A DNA stretch of 64,000 nucleotides from Nectonema munidae (GCA_030549495.1 JAUIRK010000297.1:372001-436000), one strand, 5' to 3'; numbered from the stretch's first letter, positions 35,018 to 47,570 are shown. The notes: a model not told the origin generated them from the letters alone. Numbers and translations: made by a program.

Positions 35018-36267
35018 CAGTGATGGCGAACCCAAAAGGGAAGCAAAGTGATGCATGATTCCCCCTTCGCGCGAGTCACTATATTTTATTATTGAAAGAT
35101 GTTTATCATTCAACCAGGTGAAAAAATATATTTAAAATTATAAACTTTGAAACGAATTAATAACAAATGGAATATGTCTAAATAATAGTTGAACTTGTTT
35201 AAAATAATAAACTTAATATGGTGTATCATCCGAGTAAGTTGGAGTAATGAATTTTACTATCTGACTGGAAGTCGATAAAATTAGGCTAAAACGGATAAAG
35301 AAAGAAATGGAAATCGAATTCATAAAGTTTGGGGGGGGGGGGGGGTCCCGATCAAATAAATTTAGGACAATGAATGCACCAGGAATACCTATTATAACTT
35401 CGACTCGATCACCTTACATTATTTTGAATTTTGTCAAATATAAGAAAAAAATTAACAGACTTACTGATTATATGAGTGATGAATGCGTTGCTTTCAAATA
35501 AACCAAATATGGGGGAGGGGCGATCAATTAACACGCTTTATCGATGTTTACAGCAACAGAAATCTCATTGATTTCTTTGATACCAGGATTAAAAATCTTT
35601 TTAATGCTCAGCCTTACACAGACGCAAAATAGAAAATCTTGAATATATTAGTCTAACGTTGTGTTTTTGCAAATCATAGAAAAACGCTAAAAATTCAAGA
35701 ATGAACCTTTATTATTATATAATACCTAATCCTATCTAGAACAAAGCTCAAAAGTTTTTCGAATTTTTTTTAAACCAAATCCTTTTGAAAAGAATATATA
35801 GGATAAATTTAGTTTGGAATGCTATTGTATTGGCCGAGAAAGTTAATAGACAATACTTTGAAAATCTTTTTGAAGACAATGTAAGAAAGACACTAGAGTA
35901 AAATTCAAATCAATAAAACATTTTAATAAATTATGTTGAAGAAAATAGATCAAACACACTTTGCTTTGCAACATGAAGCAGAAGCGTGTAAGATTCGTCG
36001 GGATATCTTTCAATGACTATCTAAAATGTAGATTTAAAACGACCTTGAAATATGGTACATCATCACACTTTTAACATTAGTTATAGAGATGGGTAAAACT
36101 AACTAGTGAGTCAGTAATTTATAAATAATGTTGCTAAAGCAATTCTACATGCTTTAAAGTTGGAGATTTTCTAATATTTTTTAGAAAACGGAAGCACTCC
36201 TGTTTATGAACTTGATGCCACTTTGGGATAAATAAAGCCATTTTGGTATGCATTTGAGGCAGCCAGT
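35018..36267. mobile_element. hAT-like non-autonomous element (family E), copy 2, right end lost
   Basis: Begins CAGTGATGGCGAACCCAAAA and aligns with copy 1 (28403-29645) through TATGGTGTATCA, CAGACTTACTGAT and the right-hand GGTATGCATTTGAGGC. The final end is replaced at 36268 by a family B MITE followed by family D sequence. A run of about 18 G (35330-35346) interrupts it. Confidence 0.6.
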
Positions 36268-36361
36268 TTAACCGGTTATCGACCACAGTCGACTTTACAA
36301 AAATAAAATCTTCTGCTTTACATTAGATATCGTCTGATTGTTTTGGCCGATAACGGGTTAA
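36268..36361. mobile_element. TTAA-flanked MITE, family B, 94 bp
   Basis: TTAACCGGTTATCGACCAC at one end and GGCCGATAACGGGTTAA at the other. Inside are GTCGACTTTACAAAAATAAA, ATCTTCTGC and ATCGTCTGATTG. It is a shortened relative of 37024-37148 and 39186-39312. Confidence 0.7.
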
Positions 36362-37014
36362 ACCAAATTTAAACAATCACCATCCCACTTAGCACACAAG
36401 TATTTGATTTTGATAAATAGTATAGGTATAAATGCTACTGTTTTTATACATTTAATTTTTATGATGTTAGATTTGAAACGAAATTTTAAGCGCTGTTTAA
36501 AAATACAATAGCAAAGACGGTTTGGCTTTTTAAAGCTGATTCTTCCTAAATAAGATGGCCAGCAAGTTGTGAAGTTTCGCTCGCTAGCAACACTCCTTGC
36601 CATAATACATAAAACATTACGCTCATCAACAGAAAGCGTAGGAAAATTTTTAATATAATGAATGCATTGTAAATGTAGTAAAAAAAGGTACTTTATCTAA
36701 AGAAACAAATGGAGCTTTGATGATGTGTCAGTATGCATGATGTAGGAGGATGTGATGTACTTTACTGATGGAAGTTACACTTTATACAAGCAGATATGAG
36801 CTATGAATGAATATCTTTAAATTGTAACGATTTTTTAAGAATTAAATCGCAAACACCGCGATTTTTCAAGTTAACCCACACTACTAATATTGAAACCACG
36901 CCCACCCCACCCCGCAGTACGTTTTAAATAAATGACCCAGACCCGCGATTATATGTAAGGGGCCCGCAAATCCGCGCGAATGGCCCTCCCCGCAGAGGCC
37001 TCTACAACACTAAT
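36362..37014. repeat. Dispersed repeat family D, copy 2
   Basis: Aligns with 30418-31012 over its length (see that entry). It ends in CCCGCAGAGGCCTCTAC and is flanked on both sides by family B MITEs. Confidence 0.7.
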
Positions 37015-37023
37015 TTTACTTCA

Positions 37024-37148
37024 TTAACGCGTTAACGACCAGAATAATAAGACGATATCTAGTATAAAGCAGATTTGTATTAAAAAGCATTAATAAACGC
37101 AGACGATTCACATTTTTGTAAAGTCGACTGTGGTCGATAACCGATTAA
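37024..37148. mobile_element. TTAA-flanked MITE, family B
   Basis: TTAACGCGTTAACGACCAG to GTCGATAACCGATTAA. The interior has GACGATATCTAG, ACGCAGACGATTC and GTAAAGTCGACTGTGG. Opposite orientation to 36268-36361. Confidence 0.75.
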
Positions 37149-37149
37149 C

Positions 37150-37725
37150 TTACACTCTTCAAATTGTTCTGGGATGCAGAAAATAGTTAATGTAATATTT
37201 CTGAATTAAACATTTTGCATATGTTTCTTTTTAGTACATTATTCAAACGGGGTTCTAATTCTTAGAAAGGCGCTCAAATGCAACAAATATAGATATTTCA
37301 AAGTTAGGCATGGCTGACTTTTTTAATCATATACAAATAAACATTCATTTTAACTGTTTTCTAGAGAAAGCTCACTAGAAAATGAAACAGGATTATGGAG
37401 TTGCAAAAAAAGTTGTATCCAAAAGATACATACATACATATTGACATTAGACACCCATACACTGAGTTACTTAAATCTCAAAAACAGCATTATAGCCAAT
37501 GCTTAGGAAAAAATAATTAATTAAAAACCTCGAATAAGCATTTGAAAAATGCAACCTTTTGCTTGACTTGGGTCCTACAGACTCCGCCTACTTTCTTATA
37601 CCATCAAATGCATCAGGGATAGTGATTCATAATCCGTGACTCGACAATTATAAATGCTCTGCTTTAAGATATAAAAAATTCATTCAAAAAGAAGATCAGA
37701 TACTTCATTTCAACTTTAAGATGCC
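37150..37725. other. AT-rich stretch, nothing recognised
   Basis: No conserved ORF or repeat end is seen. Confidence 0.45.
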
Positions 37726-38282
37726 TTAAAGGGGTAAGGGGCATATTTTTGAAAACAGATCATGTGCTGATCTCTTTCAATGAAGGAGAATTTTTACAAA
37801 GCTTAACGTAGATTTCTTTTTATGGGACACGGGTGTTCTTGTGACCCGGGATGTAAATTCCCCCCCCCCCCCTCATTAATTTTCATTTCAGGTAATTTCC
37901 GTTAACCTTAAAACTGCTCCAGATAAACCTAATCATTTTAAAAAATACGATTAATTTTAGGGTAGAATATTTCACATCACCAATAAGTTCTTATTTTCTT
38001 CACATTGTCTTTGTGTCTTTCATATAATGTATATTTAAACTGTCAACCACTTATCTTTTTCCTTTGGATGAAGAGATGTATGTAAGAGACATGGGTGCAA
38101 AAGAGTAATAGAAAGAGCGAATAGAAAATCAAACTTTAACTTCGTTTTTTTGAATACCTATCCGATTATTTTAAGGAATATAATTTGAATTAAACGCATA
38201 ATAGCGGTGAATTATTCGGGGATGGAATTTTCGGGGTGAAATTTACATGGGACCGGTGTTCTACAGTGTTTTAAAGGGTTAA
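37726..38282. mobile_element. Probable TTAA-flanked element, family C
   Basis: The right end complement, TTAACCCTTTAAAACACTG then TAGAACACCGG, matches the family C start at 31118 (TTAACCCTTTCAGAAACACT, then GGAACACC). The left end TTAAAGGGGTAAGGGG is less certain. The interior contains a C run at 37859-37871. Confidence 0.45.
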
Positions 38283-39185
38283 TTTGCCATTTCAAGCCAA
38301 AATAAAAGTAGATAGTTTCACCATAACATATCATAAATGTACAGTATCGATATTTTTTATTTAAAAAAATAGTTCTAGCATCTGCTGAGAGTTGGACGAA
38401 GTTGCCAGACCACTCTTTACATTCATAATGGTTTTTGTGTCCACAGTTGTTGGCTAAAGAGTTTGTGGCTTGTTAATCGAAGATAAAGGTGTCACCGTAT
38501 AATATGCAAGCTAGAAAAGTAGCAAAGTCGTTATCACACTTTCTAGTAATAACAGTGGTCATGATACTGACGCACATTTAAAATCAAGGCATCAGGTATA
38601 CAACGTATAGAGAAAAACAGGCCAAGGACATTTAATTTATGCTTAGTTCCATTCATTCTTTATTTCTTAAGCCGCCTCACTGACTGACAGACAGAGACAA
38701 GAACGCTATAAATACAACATGGATCATTTCTATACGTGTAGCTAGTATTTGTATATTTTTCTATTTCTTCACAAAGTCTTTTTTAGAAAAAATAAAACAC
38801 TAGAAAATAGAGAGATACAGATTTTACAAAACGAGTGAAAACAGTCTTGACATTATGAAAAAATGGTTGCAAAAAAAGCTAAATTGAGAAGCTGTGTTTG
38901 CCTTCTTACATACAATATACATAACATATACGTATATTATATATATATATATTATGACGACGACAAAATTGTTTGCATAAGAATCAGCTCTTTTAACATT
39001 TCTAACCTTGAAAACAGTCTCAAAACAGACAAGAATGTGTGATCGAACACACCCACGATATTCTTACTAAGAAATAAATATATGTGAGGGTACGTATATT
39101 ATTTTGTATACGTATACAAAATTAAAATGATTGAAGCACAGCCTAAATTTAAGTTATTAAAGTTTACAGTCAGTTTGCAGAATCC
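38283..39185. other. AT-rich stretch with a short AT microsatellite
   Basis: An alternating TATATA tract lies at about 38935-38955. No gene or repeat end is seen. Confidence 0.45.
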
Positions 39186-39312
39186 GCTAACCCGTTAACG
39201 CCCATGTCGACTTTACAAAAATAAAATCGTCTGCGTTTATCAAAGCTCTTTAATACAAATCTTCTGCTTTACATTAGATATCGTCTGATTATTCTAGTCG
39301 TTAACGGGTTAA
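39186..39312. mobile_element. MITE, family B
   Basis: CTAACCCGTTAACGCCCATG at the left (TTAA mutated to CTAA) and TCGTTAACGGGTTAA at the right. Interior: GTCGACTTTACAAAAATAAA and ATCGTCTGCG. Its right TTAA is shared with the family A copy that follows. Confidence 0.75.
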
Positions 39313-39435
39313 GGCCAAGCAAAGCAAACGATATCTAAAAAACGCAGACGATTTATATTCAAAGTCATTGAAAAAAGCAGACGAAGATGAAATTACTTAT
39401 GTTCCAAAATAGGAACATTGGCCGTAAATGGGTTA
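39309..39435. mobile_element. MITE, family A, abutting family B
   Basis: Starts TTAAGGCCAAGCAAAGC (lacking the usual CCCATT) and ends GGCCGTAAATGGGTTAG. The interior matches the other A copies (GCAAACGATATC, CGCAGACGAT, GCAGACGAAGATG). Confidence 0.8.
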
Positions 39436-39665
39436 GCAACCAGTTGGACTATAAACTTGTCGAAGTAGCGCAACTAGTTTACTACCTATCAAATTTAACT
39501 GGAAAGTAAAGAGGAAAATATGAAGCTAACCAAATAATCGATAGAAGATTTTCAAAAAAGTATGCAAATGGTAGGAGTTAGTTTAAGCGACTGGGCTAGT
39601 TGAGCATGCCCCAATTTTACGGGCTGTTTTGTTCCATATATAAACTCGTTTTAGTTAAAATGATC

Positions 39666-39944
39666 CTAACCTTTCAGAAGTTAAGATAGTGTCTTTCTAG
39701 AACAAAGTGATTTTATTAATAGGTTCAGCTGGAATTCAAGCTCTACAACCCAGAAAGCAAAGATTTTACATGATCAGGGTTTCGGAATCAAAAAAGCACA
39801 TTTGGCCAAACAGACCTTTGTCTAACAAGTGTTGACCAATATAAGAGACGTGTTCCAATGAGTGAAAATCAGCTGCTTTAAATATATAAAATTGAAAAAG
39901 AAAGCAGGCGATTAGTTTTTAAAAATTCTAGTCCTCAAAGGGTT
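39666..39944. mobile_element. Probable family C element
   Basis: CTAACCTTTCAGAAGTTAAG at the left and CCTCAAAGGGTTAA at the right. The interior has CAGCTGCTTTAAATATA and GCAGGCGATTAG, in line with 31305-31430. Confidence 0.45.
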
Positions 39945-41016
39945 AAAAGTAGTTAAATTAAAATGGTCGACATTTAGTCATAGCACTTGGCAATGCTTTG
40001 TAAATTGAAAAACACTTAAGTAAGTGATACAATTGCTATTTCTTAATTTTTATTTGAACAAGTAACAAAACATTTATCAAGAAAGGGATATAAGTGTCAC
40101 ATTGGCAAAAAGTTCATTGGACAAATTGTTCGTCGACAAAAAGATGTTCAAAGAAATGTCCATTCGAGTAACACATCACATGTGTCTAATTATAATTATT
40201 CATAGCCTTTCAGAATAAAACCCAGTGAAGGATACCAAACGACATTGCAAAGTAAGTAACACTGCTCAAAAAGACTAAGATCGACGCAACACATGCTTGA
40301 TGAAAGACCAGTTCGCCTTCAGGATCAGTGAATATATGCTTCAGCAGTTTCTTACTTCTTTGATTTTTTCATAAAAATTTTTATAAGAAACTCCCATAAA
40401 CACGCCTGGGATGAAGTGACCCTTATTTTCTCATTCAGTCGATGCACTCACATTCCGTGCTTATTGATTGCATTTTATTGTTTTGCACACTTTATCAAAA
40501 GCAATGCTTATAATGTTTCATCACAAAGCCTTATTATTATAATTTATATATCTATCTACCTTCTCTCCATCCGAGTTTACTTTTTCACTTGACAGTTATC
40601 GTTGAAGGAGTCACGCAAGCTTCACTGTACTACCATTTATTAGTACTATAGCAGGAATGATGGATTCGCTTCCTGTCATTCGCGTAATAGCTAGTCATTT
40701 CACGCAATGACTGATTCGTAGTTCGCCTATAAATGCGCACAATCACTAATTCGCGAAAGCTAAAGAGGCAATAATAAATAAATAAATAGTAAATAAATAT
40801 ATAAATGAATACATATAACAGGCATAACGAAACCACCATTATCTTTATCGTCATCGTATATGAACGTACTTTTCGAAGTCAATGAAACAGCACACACACA
40901 CACTTAGCTAAACTGAGGAAGATGAGTATGAAAAACAAGGACAAGTCATTTCGATAGTTCAGTGAAATAAGTACGATGATGTCAACCTCCATACACAAAA
41001 TCTCGCTGTGTCCAAG
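39945..41016. other. AT-rich stretch, nothing firm
   Basis: A GACAAATTGTTCGTCGAC phrase near 40117 recalls the 17420-17792 ends, and a short CA run lies near 40895. No gene is recognised. Confidence 0.4.
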
Positions 41017-41151
41017 TTAACCCATTTAAGACCAAGCAAAGCAGACGATATCTAAAAAAACGCAGAAGATTTATATAAAAAATTAAAAAAAAAAGAAAAA
41101 AAAAAAGAAATTACTTATCTAAAAAAAAAGAAAATGGGTATAAAGGGTTAA
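41017..41151. mobile_element. MITE, family A, half replaced by A-rich sequence
   Basis: TTAACCCATTTAAGACCAAG through GCAGACGATATC is intact. The rest is reduced to A-rich filler with fragments of the family (GAAATTACTTAT) before GGGTTAA. The A-rich part may be true decay or an assembly problem. Confidence 0.7.
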
Positions 41152-42109
41152 AGAAGATAAATTCGTGCTTGAAGAATGCGCAACTGAATGGACTGAAAAC
41201 AAACATTCTAAATTTACAGCTATTTTCGTTCGCTATCCGTAATATAGAAAGATGCGACAGGCTGCATTTCACGTTCTCAAGCACAAAGCTATGCCAGTGT
41301 TTCGATGGGTCGTGATCTAAATTGGGTCTGTCGCAAGCTTTTTTTAAATGGGTCGACAATGCTCTATAAATACATTTAAAAAAATAATAAATCATACTCA
41401 CTCATTCATATAGATTTGACTGTCTTCAAATTTAACTTTAGCAAAATCGTGAAATATAGGCAGATATAAAAACTTGAAAAATCTAATAGAGAAATGAGAA
41501 TATTTGTTGACAAAATAAAGATTTGGAAAGCATAGATAAAATATTGAAAAAAAGAACGCCATTATTATTATTCACTATGCACTCAACTTTTTCAAAAAGG
41601 TTACTCTCATTTAACCTATCAGTAACGGGGCCATTTTAGCCCTCCCCCCACAAAATTTGCTAAATTATATGCCCTCAAACTTCTTGACTTTTGCTAAAAT
41701 CGTTAGCTGCATCTTTGATACCATTTTCAATTTCATGGTAGTAGTTGAATAATCCTCTCATTTCAAAAACTGTCAATCAAAATCAAATGTATATTTTTTT
41801 CAACAAAATTTTTACATTACAATGTCTATAACTTATAACTTAGAGTGTTTCTATTTATATTAGAACACATAACACTTATATATACATATTTTTCCAATAA
41901 GCATTGAAACATTGTAGCAAATGTCAATCAGAAATTTGATTGGTGATAAAATTACTTACAAAAACATTCTTTAAAATTTTAAATAAAATAATTTTTTTTA
42001 TACCAAATTGACATGTTAATTTCATTTCCCAACTTAGTTTTCACTATATGGTGTGAAAATTTATTTATATTCAACTTTTATTTATGAATTCTTAGACACA
42101 AATTTCTTT

Positions 42110-42965
42110 TTGCAGTTCGGTCTAACTATTAAACGCGAGCCTATACTTTTCTATAGAAATCGCCATTTTTTGACTATTTAATGCGAGCTGCAGAAAAAAA
42201 TGGCGAATTTTTTACTTTTCGAAAAAGAGCCTTAAATTAATGTGGCCCTTAAAGTTTTGAAGTTTGTATTGCTGAAAAAATTTTTTTCTCACTATTTTCT
42301 TTGCTGTGCATTTCGTCTAACTAAAGTAAGATAAAACTTAAATGGAAATCTACTCAATTGTTTTTTTAAATTTATTTGTGCTTAATCTTCTAATTTTTTT
42401 AAGTTTTTATTTCTAATTTTTGTATCGTATTGGTTTTATTATTAAGTTTTTGTTTTTTCAAGTTAGTTATTATTTTTAAAGTGAGAAGGCCTAGAAAAGC
42501 AATTGTCCAGATCCCCTGTTAGAAATCTCCTGAAGTAATTAAAGTCTGAATACATTTAGATAAAAAATTTTTAAAGCTAAAAATAATATATTCATTTCCA
42601 ATTTATTTCTCTGAAGAAGAAAATTTGATATGAAAGTGAAACTTTTATTGGTGATTCAATTCAAAGGTTTACATTATTTTCTCAAATGTTGTTTTTTAAA
42701 GATCTTGTTTAAAACCAAAAAAAGTCGATCATGAAAAAATATTTGTCTCTTCCGCTTCACAATTGATTTTCATTATTTTAATAAGATTAAAATAAGTTGA
42801 TATTAATATTATTGATAAAAAAATAAAAGAGAATAAATTAAATGCAAAATAAATTGGATAAAATTTAAAAATTTGAGCTTTTTTTATTTTAATTAATTTT
42901 TACTCAACTGTTTATATGGCCGCTGATCGGTCCAGCTCGCGTCGAATAGTTAGATCCTTTGCAAG
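42110..42965. repeat. Inverted-repeat-bounded insert in the composite element
   Basis: TCTAACTATTAAACGCGAGC (42121-42140) recurs inverted at 42935-42954 as GCTCGCGTCGAATAGTTAGA (17 of 20 match). A third, direct half copy ACTATTTAATGCGAGC is near 42173. A hairpin of CGCCATTTTTT and AAAAAATGGCG lies between. No coding sequence is seen, so this is a probable MITE of unknown type. Confidence 0.45.
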
Positions 42966-43049
42966 ATCATTTGATCCTTGAATCAATTTTTTTTCTAAAT
43001 GAACCAACCAAAAAATAAAAGCATTCGCTGTAAAATCTGAAGTCAAAAA

Positions 43050-44338
43050 TTCAAATAATCAATGAATATCAAGCAAAACCACAGCCTTCGCAAAAGATGC
43101 TCAGCCAAAAATATGGTGTTGCAACCAGTACGATTTCTTATATTTTAAAAAAAAGCTGAATTTTTTTGCAGCAATACAATAATAATGCTAGCATAACAAA
43201 GAAAAGATTTGAAAAAGTCAACACCTTGATTTGGGAATGGTTTCAGCATACTAGAGCCAAAAATTTTCCTCTTTCTGGTTCGATTGTCCAATAAAAAGCT
43301 GCAGAATTTGCTAAAAATCTGGGTTTTGAGGATTTCAAAGCATCTTCAGGGTGGTTGATTTCTTGGAAATCAAGGTTTCCGGTAAAGTCTTATGCTCTAT
43401 GCGGTGAAAAAAGTAATGTTGACTGTTCAATAGTTGAAGATTGGTTTTGTCGTTTGAAGGATATAACACAGGGTTTCGAGCTGTGTAACATTTTTAATTG
43501 CGATGAGACGGCCCTATATTTTTGGGCCATATTTGAAAAAACTCTGGCTGCTAAGCATCAATCAAAACGCGGTGTGAAAGTATCCAAAGAACGAGTGACT
43601 GTTATGCTCGCTACCAGTGCTACCGGCGAAAAACTCAAGCCTCTGGTCATTGGCAAATCAAAAAATCCGCGATGTTTCAAAGGAGTCAAAACCGATAGTT
43701 TACCTGTAACGTATGCAGCTAATAGTAATGCTTGGATGACATCAAAAATTTTTTCTTTTTGGATTCAAGAAGTAGACAGAAAAATGATAAGAGAAAAAAG
43801 AAAAATTCTCATATTCTTGGATAATGCTACATCTCATCAACCAGATATTGTTCCAAAGAACATTTCACTCAAATTTTTCCCTTCAAACACTACAAGCTTC
43901 TGGAATCTGAATCCATCGATGGACAAAGCGATGATGGCGAACAAGTGACTCAAATCAACACAAAACTTTCTCGGTTTGAAGTAGCCCAAATGCTCAAAAA
44001 ACTGAGTGACTTTGCATATCAACAAGATCCAACAATGCAAAGAAAAGTCGAAAGCCTCATCCTCAAAAACAATTTGGCTATTACAAAAAATGTTATGAAA
44101 TTCAAACAAACTTGTATTAAAAATTATATTAATGTGACTAAAAAAAATAAATTTTCGAAAATATTTTTATGATTCTATTTAAACATCAAAGTTACAGTAT
44201 ATGATTAGAATGAGTCATGGTATTAAAAAATGGGTGAAAAATTGTAAAAAAACATAACTCTCAATAAACCGGATCTCTGTCTAAACCGGATTTTTTTCCG
44301 GGTCCCGAGTGCATCGGGTGTATAGAGAGTTGACTGTA
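43050..44338 (+). pseudogene. Tigger/pogo-type transposase pseudogene with right terminal repeat
   Basis: An HTH segment KMLSQKYGVATSTISYILKK starts at 43097, followed by a frameshift. Then come TLIWEWFQHTRAKNFPLSGS, a stop, and AAEFAKNLGFEDFKASSGWL, the CENP-B-type DNA-binding half. The frame 43355-43948 has the DDE part: NCDETALYFW, SKERVTVMLATSATGEKLKP, LVIGKSKNPRCF and ILIFLDNATSHQ. After SNTTSF the sequence jumps to a C-terminal segment, so the third catalytic acid region is deleted. The right end, 44256-44338, reads in complement TACAGTCAACTCTC then a CCGG-rich repeat, as in Tigger elements. The left terminal repeat was not found. Confidence 0.85.
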
Positions 44339-44862
44339 TTAGTATTTTCAAAAAACATCTTGAACGTGAAGAAGAAGCTTCTACTTTGTGAATCAAAAAT
44401 CTTTTTAGTTAATATTTCAAACATCAACTGGCTAAAAAAGTGATCTATAAATTTTCAAACAGTTAGAGTTAGACATCAATATGTAATCAAATTTTTTTTA
44501 TAAATGTGAATCAAATTTGACAAATTTTTTCCTTCGGTGTGAATGAGCGAATATTTTAGAGGCGGAAAAGTTTTTGCAATTGAAAAAGAGATTATAAATG
44601 GATTCACAAAGAACAGGAATTTTGAAAAAGGATTGATTAGCAAATATTCAGAATATTTGTTCATACCCACTGAAATACAACACATGATATTGATAAAAAA
44701 AAAGAAGACAGGCTCAACAAACGGATTATCTTCAATAGAAAAGTTATGAAATTGCTTAAATTCTGGACTAAATAAATTTCTGAAAAGGTTTTTTCGAACA
44801 TAGATTGCACAAAATGAATTTGTGATGAAAGTAGAGCTACCAAGGTAGGATCAGTTTAGAAT

Positions 44863-45439
44863 TAAGAACAAAATTCTATACAATATAAAGTATAGGAAAA
44901 TGAAATAGATTTGAAGCTAGGAGCGTATTTGTAAGTAAAACAATAGAGGTCGGATTGAGATTTATAGTTCAAAGCTCACTCTTTAATTAGTAAGCTAAGG
45001 GAAGGATAAAATAAAGAACAATAATCAAACAAAGGAGGGCCAAAAGTGCTCGGTTTAGTTAGATTAGCAGCCAGTAATATTTTTCACCATGTCATTTTAA
45101 AACAATTTTTATAAAAATTTTATGGCTAAATTTATTATTTATTGTTAAATACATTATGATATAAATAAGCCATCTATAGACTTAAATTTTTTTTATGAGA
45201 ATTAAAAATTTTAATTTTATGGGCTCTTATCTAACATGATCTCAGGTCGCTTTGATTAGAAATTTGGTCCTATTCCTATTTATAGGATGGATAAAAACAT
45301 TATTATGAAAATTATTTTATCGGCTGTGCTTAAATATATAAAAGTGTTGAACTAAGTAAATATATAACCATTTTAACCAGATTGAAATGTAGTATTCATT
45401 ACATGTGTATATATTGACAAAAATAATGTCATGATGAAA
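44863..45439. other. Unassigned flank of the LINE insertion
   Basis: AT-rich sequence that belongs to the segment absent from the related copy at 59571. No motif is seen. Confidence 0.4.
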
Positions 45440-47570
45440 TATAGAAAGGTCGATTTGCTAAATCTTATTATGATGAAATTAGTTATAAGAAATATCTTAA
45501 GTTCTATAAATTTAAAGTTAAGCAGGCTAAAGCCTTTTTTTACTCTGAAAACCTTTTGAAATCCATAAATAGGTCTTTTTGGAGTACATTCAGAACGTTT
45601 ATGAAACCTAGTTCAAGTTCTATGAGATTTACTCCTGAAGAGCTTAAGGTTAGTTTTTTTCCTGTGTCTCTCTTCTGATTATGTATCACATTGCAAACAC
45701 ATTGATACCAACATAAAATATAACTACTTTGAGTTTAATTCTTTGTCTGTTTCTTATGACGATGTTTTAATTGCAGTTGCTTCCATGTCAAACTAAAAAT
45801 CTACTGGGCCTGATGACATTTGTATGACAGTAATTGTCAAGTCTATTTTTCTTATGTTAATTGCTTAGTCCATTTTTTCAGCCTTTCTTTGTCTTCTGGT
45901 ATCTTTCCATCAGCATTAAAGCTTACAAAAGTCATACCTCTCTTAAAATCAAATAAGAAGTCAAATGATATCAACTCCTATCGACCAATTAGCTTAACTT
46001 CTTGCTTTTCAAAAATTTTTGAAGGAATAGTTTTGACTAAGTTAATATCTTTTTTTGATAGACACAATCCCATTTCCCCGTGTCAACTAGGCTTTTCCAC
46101 GAATCGTTCAACTCAGGATGCTCTTTTCAGCTTTGTTCATCATGTATCCAGCTCATTTTTTAATAGTAAATCTACTTTGGGAATATTTTTTGACTTCAAA
46201 AAAGCTTTCAATACAGTTGATCATGTTCTATTATTGCATAAACTGAATGGATATGGAATTAGAGGATCTCTTTTTGTATTCACGCCCCAACTTCATTTCT
46301 TATAATAATTCTTCTTCAGTTTGCAACGTTAATGTAGGAGTTCCCCAAGGTTCCATAATCGGACCTTTTTCTATTTGTTGTTTTCATAAATGATATTGTT
46401 AGGTAGGGTATATTCACCTTTCAATTATGGTATATTCACCTTTCAAATTCATTCTTTATGCTGATGATGTCTTAATCACATATCCTTTTGAATACATCAG
46501 CAAATTTATACTTGTATATTCAAACACAAATTTTAGTTTTTTGGATTTGATATACAATTGGACATTAGTCAACAAACTTCCATTGAATGTGTCTAAATGT
46601 TATTATGACTTTTTCTAATAAAACTGCTGTAAATAAATATGAATCAACAATGAAACTTTGGAACAGGTCTATCAAACTCAATATTTGGGAGTTGTAATTG
46701 ATTGTAATCTAAAATCGAAAAACCATGTTAAGCACATCATTACTAAAGTTTCCCGAATTTATGGAATTATGTTGTTCAAGTTCAAATCATATTTCAATAA
46801 TATTACACGTATTAAACAACGATTCTTTGGCAAAACTTGGATAGAAAACATGAATATGCTTGAATCTTCTATAAAAAAGTTACTTAATTTTGTTAATCAT
46901 TCTTATGTTTGCTTGCAAAAACTTTTACTTAAACGGGCACTTTAGTTTCTTGTATTTTGCTAATAATGAGGTGCATGATCATTCGACAAGGCAGAATAAT
47001 GCTTTACATATGCCAAAAAGAAATCAGTTTTTTGCAAAATTCTTACTAAAAGCTTAAAGACTTTCAATTCCCTCCCTCTTTATTCGGAGTGTTCGAGCTA
47101 CCAAGCGTTCAAAAACAAGCTGAAAGAGAAGATTGGCTTAAAGGCTTAATTTTTTTTGTTGCTTTGTGTAACTTCTTTCTTCTAATTTTTTTCTTTTTTT
47201 TCTGTATCTTTTGTTCACATATTTTTACATATTATATATATTTGTGCATATGTATATAAATGTAAATATAAAATTTCTTTTTTCTTAATTACTTATGCGA
47301 TTATTTAGTAATAATCTTGACTTTACTTTCATTGCGTATGTATATTTGAGTATGCATACATACACACACATACATCCATACATATATATATATTACTTTC
47401 ATTCCAAGAGTGGATCATCTCGATGATTATTTTCATAATCCTTTAGCCCTCTTTTTTTAATGTTATCTTATTTTTTTCAACATGTTTCATTTTCATGTTT
47501 ATATTGTTTGCTATGTTTGCGTTTTCCTTCTTTTAATTCATGTTTTCAATAAATTCTTACTTACTTACTT
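45440..47570 (+). pseudogene. Non-LTR retrotransposon, 5'-truncated, frameshifted
   Basis: An ORF2-like reading starts with YKFKVKQAKAFFYSENLLKS (45500s) and continues through INSYRPISLTSCFSKIFEGI, QLGFSTNRSTQDALFSFVHH, LGIFFDFKKAFNTVDHVLLL (RT motifs), then VGVPQGSIIGPF (46335) and FKFILYADDVLITY with an intact YADD (46436-46480). YLGVVIDCNLKSKNHVKHI (46688) and a typical tail YQAFKNKLKEKIGLKA with stop (about 47100-47147) follow. At least four frame changes or stops make it inactive. The 3' end AATAAATTC then (TTAC)n at 47549-47570 is a microsatellite LINE tail. CR1/Jockey-like by motif pattern only. It is inserted in the composite element. Confidence 0.85.

Noticed and set aside
43355..43948. 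Tigger frame as a domesticated (CENP-B-like) host gene
   Set aside because: It has an in-frame stop and a frameshift upstream, a deleted third catalytic region and an attached terminal repeat, which is decay and not domestication.
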